Shown here piece after piece: positions 61,165-64,000 of a stretch of DNA of 64,000 nucleotides (its first letter is position 1; every line of letters begins with the position of its first letter). This stretch comes from Bacteroidia bacterium. Lineage in GTDB: Bacteria; Bacteroidota; Bacteroidia; SXHM01. A program made the translations under genes and the position numbers. The stretch spans positions 279,746-343,745 of the forward strand of contig JAJVIC010000009.1 in the NCBI GenBank assembly GCA_022072225.1, in the 5' to 3' direction. The notes under the pieces were generated by a model. The model did no database searches. It saw only the letters and a list, made by a program, of their open reading frames with translations, and had not been told where the DNA came from.

Positions 61165-63312
61165 TTACCTCACCAACGTAATCGTCCCCATCTTCTTATG
61201 CACCTCACCAATTGGGGTTTTAAACTGCATGGTATAAACGTAAACATCATTGGGATAAAAAGTGCCGTCAGGGCGTTTGCCATCCCAGTATAAGCGGGTA
61301 TCAAAGCTGGTATAAATCTGTTCGCCCCAGCGATTGTAAATACGCATCTCAGCCGAGCGCCATCCTTGTCCAACAGGGGAAAAGTATTCGTTCAGTCTGT
61401 CATTGCCGGGAGTAAATCCGCTCGGTATCCACACATGAAAATCAGGATACGCAATCACCGGATAAATAACGCTGTCAATACAGCCTGCCGAGTTGGTAAT
61501 TACAAGCAGAACATAATATGTTCCGGTATCGGTAAATGTATGTGTTGGACTAAAATCAGTTGAAGCCGTTCCGTCCTGAAAAAACCATTGGCTGTCCACT
61601 GCGTCAATACTGGTGTTAAAGAACCGCAGCGTTCTTGCTCCCTGATATTCGTAGGTGAAATCAGCATGAGCTGTATCCACACTAACCAGAATAGTTTGCG
61701 TGGTGGATATGCTGCAACTGTCCGTAACCGTAACGGTGTAGTTGGTGTTTTGTGCCGGGTTTACATAAAATGTTTGTCCGTCACCCAACCCGTTATCCCA
61801 GGTGTAGGTATAATTTGGTATTCCGCCTGTTACTGTAGCTGTAATCATAGCACTGTCGCCTCCGCAGATAGCAGCATCCGAAGCGGTAATTACCATCGGT
61901 ACATAATTAGGCAGACTTACCGTAATTGATTCGGTGATACTCTGGTTTCCGCAGGTGTCGGAAACGGTAACCGAATAGGTTGTAGTTACTGAAGGACTTA
62001 CTGTTATGCTTTGGGTGTTTTGCCCGCTGTCCCATGAATAATTATAGCCCGGAATACCGCCATCTACTTCAATGGTCAGCGTAACAGCACCGGGACAAAC
62101 TAAAGTGGTGTCATTACTTACCGAAACTAAATTCAGAGGCGGTGCATCGCTGATGGTAAGTGCAATGAAAGGTTGCGGTGCACCATTACAAATACTGCCC
62201 AGTTGCAGGGTAATAATCACCGTTTCCGAGCCTTCGGGAATTCCGTCTGAAATACTGGTAAGTGTTAAGTCGGCAATGGTTTGTCCCGCAGGAATTACAA
62301 TGCTGTCAGGTATTTGTACATAATCGGTTCCGTTTGCAGCTGTTCCTGTAATGGTAAAATGAACAGTTTGCGCGCTGCTTGTTGAGCCGGTACGCTCAAA
62401 ATGAATGAGTGCATCTCCGCAGCCTTCAATCAATGCCGTATCATTCAAAGTGCTTGAATAAGTAGCTTCTGCACTGATGTTAACCGTTCCGCTGCTGAAA
62501 CTGTTTGCTTCCAGAAAAACGCCTGAGTCCCAAACCCCGTCACCACCATCGGCAACTGCAAGTTTTATATGATAGGTTTGACAAGGAACAACTGTGGCTT
62601 TTGCTTCTAAAACAGTGGTGAAACCATCATACTGAACACTGTTTCCGGTGCAGTTATTTACATAATAAGCGCAATTGGAACAGGGCCCTGTTGGTCCTCC
62701 GAAAGCGCAATCGTTTGTTCCGTTATTTACATCGTTAATTGTTACCGGTGTTGTTGTTCCCGGAATAATGGCAATGTTCTTTGAGTTATTGGAATATGGT
62801 CCCGTAATTCCCGGCCCGCTGATGAAAAATCCAAAAGCATCGTTTACGCTTCCATCCACAAATTCAGGATATTCTTCTGAACCGAACACATAACGGAAAG
62901 TCACTGAATCGGCCAGTGGTACAAAGTCAAATTCCAATACACATGCATCAAACGTAAATACACCTGAAACCTGGTCAAGATCCGGGTCACCATTTAATGA
63001 ATTGTCTGTTCCCTGACTTCCGCTTGAGTTTGGTCCGGGTGCATTTGCAATGTCGCCTGTAGTTAGTATAACTCCGCTTGCAAGTCCAATATTGGATGTT
63101 GAGCCATTAAAAAATCCACGGGCAATGCTGTTTCCCGTATAAGTTATATTGCTTACTGTAATACCGTTTCCCAACAATACATCTTGCACCAGCTGTGTTG
63201 GCGTTTGGGTATTGTTTACAGATAACTGTGCGAATGAAAAAAATGAAAAACACAACAGAATAATTGTTGCGCAAAAACCTCTGAAAAATGCTTGTAAATC
63301 GGATTTAAACAA
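61165..63312 (-). CDS. Choice-of-anchor L domain adhesin with T9SS type B C-terminal domain
   Basis: A secreted protein of about 715 residues. A choice-of-anchor L domain fills the N-terminal part (QLVQDVLLGNGITVSNITYTG, then FVFGSEEYPEFVDGSVNDAFGFFISGPGI), followed by a Calx-beta-like segment and Ig-like/PKD-like segments, then the type B sorting domain (VWIPSGFTPGNDRLNEYF to MGTITLVR). I prefer TTG 63312, which gives a normal signal peptide (LFKSDLQAFFRGFCATIILLCFSFFSFAQ) and follows a -7 element at 63336-63343. The longer frame from 63426 has a basic 38-residue extension and overlaps the miaB promoter region. Confidence 0.8.
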   Translation of the reverse strand: MFKSDLQAFFRGFCATIILLCFSFFSFAQLSVNNTQTPTQLVQDVLLGNGITVSNITYTGNSIARGFFNGSTSNIGLASGVILTTGDIANAPGPNSSGSQGTDNSLNGDPDLDQVSGVFTFDACVLEFDFVPLADSVTFRYVFGSEEYPEFVDGSVNDAFGFFISGPGITGPYSNNSKNIAIIPGTTTPVTINDVNNGTNDCAFGGPTGPCSNCAYYVNNCTGNSVQYDGFTTVLEAKATVVPCQTYHIKLAVADGGDGVWDSGVFLEANSFSSGTVNISAEATYSSTLNDTALIEGCGDALIHFERTGSTSSAQTVHFTITGTAANGTDYVQIPDSIVIPAGQTIADLTLTSISDGIPEGSETVIITLQLGSICNGAPQPFIALTISDAPPLNLVSVSNDTTLVCPGAVTLTIEVDGGIPGYNYSWDSGQNTQSITVSPSVTTTYSVTVSDTCGNQSITESITVSLPNYVPMVITASDAAICGGDSAMITATVTGGIPNYTYTWDNGLGDGQTFYVNPAQNTNYTVTVTDSCSISTTQTILVSVDTAHADFTYEYQGARTLRFFNTSIDAVDSQWFFQDGTASTDFSPTHTFTDTGTYYVLLVITNSAGCIDSVIYPVIAYPDFHVWIPSGFTPGNDRLNEYFSPVGQGWRSAEMRIYNRWGEQIYTSFDTRLYWDGKRPDGTFYPNDVYVYTMQFKTPIGEVHKKMGTITLVR

Positions 63313-63335
63313 TTGGTTTTCTTTTAGTAAGCCCA

Positions 63336-63343
63336 CAAAAATA
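63336..63343 (-). promoter_or_regulatory. -7 element TATTTTTG (minus strand)
   Basis: Reads TATTTTTG on the minus strand, 23 bases before TTG 63312; TTTG at 63369-63366 is 22 bases upstream. It supports the shorter start of the choice-of-anchor gene. Confidence 0.45.
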
Positions 63344-63451
63344 AAGTATTTTTTCTTTAGACGGACAAACGCAGGTGTTTGTCGAACGAACTTTTCGATT
63401 AAAGGTTTGTTCTTTCTTCGTGACATATTGTCACTTTTTGCTGTTTTAGTG

Positions 63452-63459
63452 TATCTTTG
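63452..63459 (+). promoter_or_regulatory. -7 element TATCTTTG of miaB
   Basis: A perfect TAnnTTTG element 30 bases before the miaB ATG. TTG at 63428-63430 is 21 bases upstream and may be the -33 element. Confidence 0.55.
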
Positions 63460-63489
63460 CAGCCCTTTTAATTTTCCCTAAGAAAACGA

Positions 63490-64000
63490 ATGGAATTCAA
63501 CGAAGAAAAAACTATTGACGAAACCAGACAAGGCGAAGTGTTGGTGCTTCCCCATATTTCAGGCTCTAAAAAGCTTTTCCTTGAAAGTTACGGTTGCGCC
63601 ATGAATTTTTCTGACAGCGAGATAGTAGCCTCTATACTCACAGGGCAGGGCTATGTAACAACTTCCGATGAAACCGAAGCAGATTTGGTTTTAATAAATA
63701 CCTGCGCTATCCGGGAGAATGCCGAGCAGCGTGTTCGCCAGCGTTTAACAGAATTTAAAAAGAGAAAAAAAGAGAACCCATCCATCATTGTAGGTGTTAT
63801 GGGTTGCATGGCAGAGCGTCTGAAATCCAAGTTTCTGGAAGAAGAAAAAATAGTTGATATCGTTGTTGGTCCTGATGCCTACCGCGATTTACCCAAACTG
63901 ATTGAAACCGTTGAAGGCGGGCAGAAAGCAGTAAACGTATTATTGTCACGCGAGGAAACCTATGCTGATATAAGCCCCGTTCGTTTGGGAAGTAATGGTG
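63490..64000 (+). CDS. miaB: tRNA-2-methylthio-N6-dimethylallyladenosine synthase (partial)
   Basis: MiaB is a radical SAM methylthiotransferase that adds the ms2 group to i6A37 in tRNA. The 170 codons in the window cover the N-terminal MTTase domain with its three cluster Cys: Cys36 in [13 protein letters not shown], Cys72 in [13 protein letters not shown] and Cys106 in GVMGCMAER. The radical SAM and TRAM domains lie beyond the window edge. The promoter is at 63452. MiaE, which hydroxylates the product, is at 48893. Confidence 0.95.
   Translation, partial: MEFNEEKTIDETRQGEVLVLPHISGSKKLFLESYGCAMNFSDSEIVASILTGQGYVTTSDETEADLVLINTCAIRENAEQRVRQRLTEFKKRKKENPSIIVGVMGCMAERLKSKFLEEEKIVDIVVGPDAYRDLPKLIETVEGGQKAVNVLLSREETYADISPVRLGSNG

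Overview
The window reads as a chromosomal segment of a free-living member of the Bacteroidota. The evidence is: at least six proteins with type IX secretion (T9SS) sorting domains (three type A, three gliding-motility/type B); two TonB-dependent receptors; many strict TAnnTTTG -7 promoter elements with occasional TTTG -33 elements about 18 bases upstream; almost no Shine-Dalgarno sequences but A-rich stretches before start codons; and a base composition that looks AT-rich. A futalosine-pathway menaquinone gene (mqnE), a diheme cytochrome c and an oxygen-dependent tRNA hydroxylase (MiaE) suggest a respiring, at least partly aerobic organism. I cannot name the genus. I see no insertion sequence, prophage, CRISPR array or rRNA; the only RNA gene seen is tRNA-Phe.

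Layout. 1-2.4 kb: thiL (cut by the window edge) divergent from gmk-nadD, then rpsT behind a structured leader. 2.4-6.5 kb: radC followed by a tight surface-glycan run (wecB, polysaccharide deacetylase, FemAB/GNAT-like). 6.5-10 kb: upp, a small membrane protein, a YjjG-type phosphatase, an unknown secreted protein and a short-chain dehydrogenase. 10-14.4 kb: diheme cytochrome c, a T9SS-exported PQQ-type sugar dehydrogenase and a second T9SS protein, a plausible extracytoplasmic oxidation module. 14.4-18 kb: an MFS transporter convergent with recQ. 18-23 kb: KpsF/KdsD isomerase, a glycosyltransferase, DUF2304, an unknown 125-aa protein, a GMC oxidoreductase and an epimerase. Codon use shifts to C-ending codons across the DUF2304-GMC part.

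22.9-29.3 kb: a periplasmic-propeller LytS-type sensor kinase, its LytTR regulator and a LamG T9SS adhesin. A near-consensus LytTR operator (two direct repeats 21 bp apart) lies between regulator and adhesin. The kinase gene carries two different dispersed repeats in frame. 29.4-32.3 kb: an ACP / KAS III / glycosyltransferase / GNAT cassette. 32.3-38.1 kb: mqnE, a 1106-aa type B adhesin and a lactone oxidase. 38.2-42.9 kb: a glycosyltransferase, a catalytic/non-catalytic M16 protease pair split by an intergenic repeat, and a flavin oxidoreductase. 42.9-48.8 kb: glyA, an unknown secreted protein, a CDF transporter, a heme-type TonB receptor and a small membrane protein. 48.9-50.5 kb: miaE, two small cytoplasmic proteins and tRNA-Phe. 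50.6-55.4 kb: coaX, an outer-membrane protein, lptC, a small membrane protein, a CNNM/CBS protein and an OmpR-type regulator, closely packed and mostly overlapping. 55.4-63.3 kb: a second TonB receptor, a small secreted protein and two more type B adhesins. The window ends inside miaB.

The segment is dominated by envelope and surface biology. The most unusual features are the density of small palindromic or tandem repeat families (including two inside one kinase gene) and the self-contained kinase-LytTR-operator-adhesin module. No gap between genes exceeds 300 bases.
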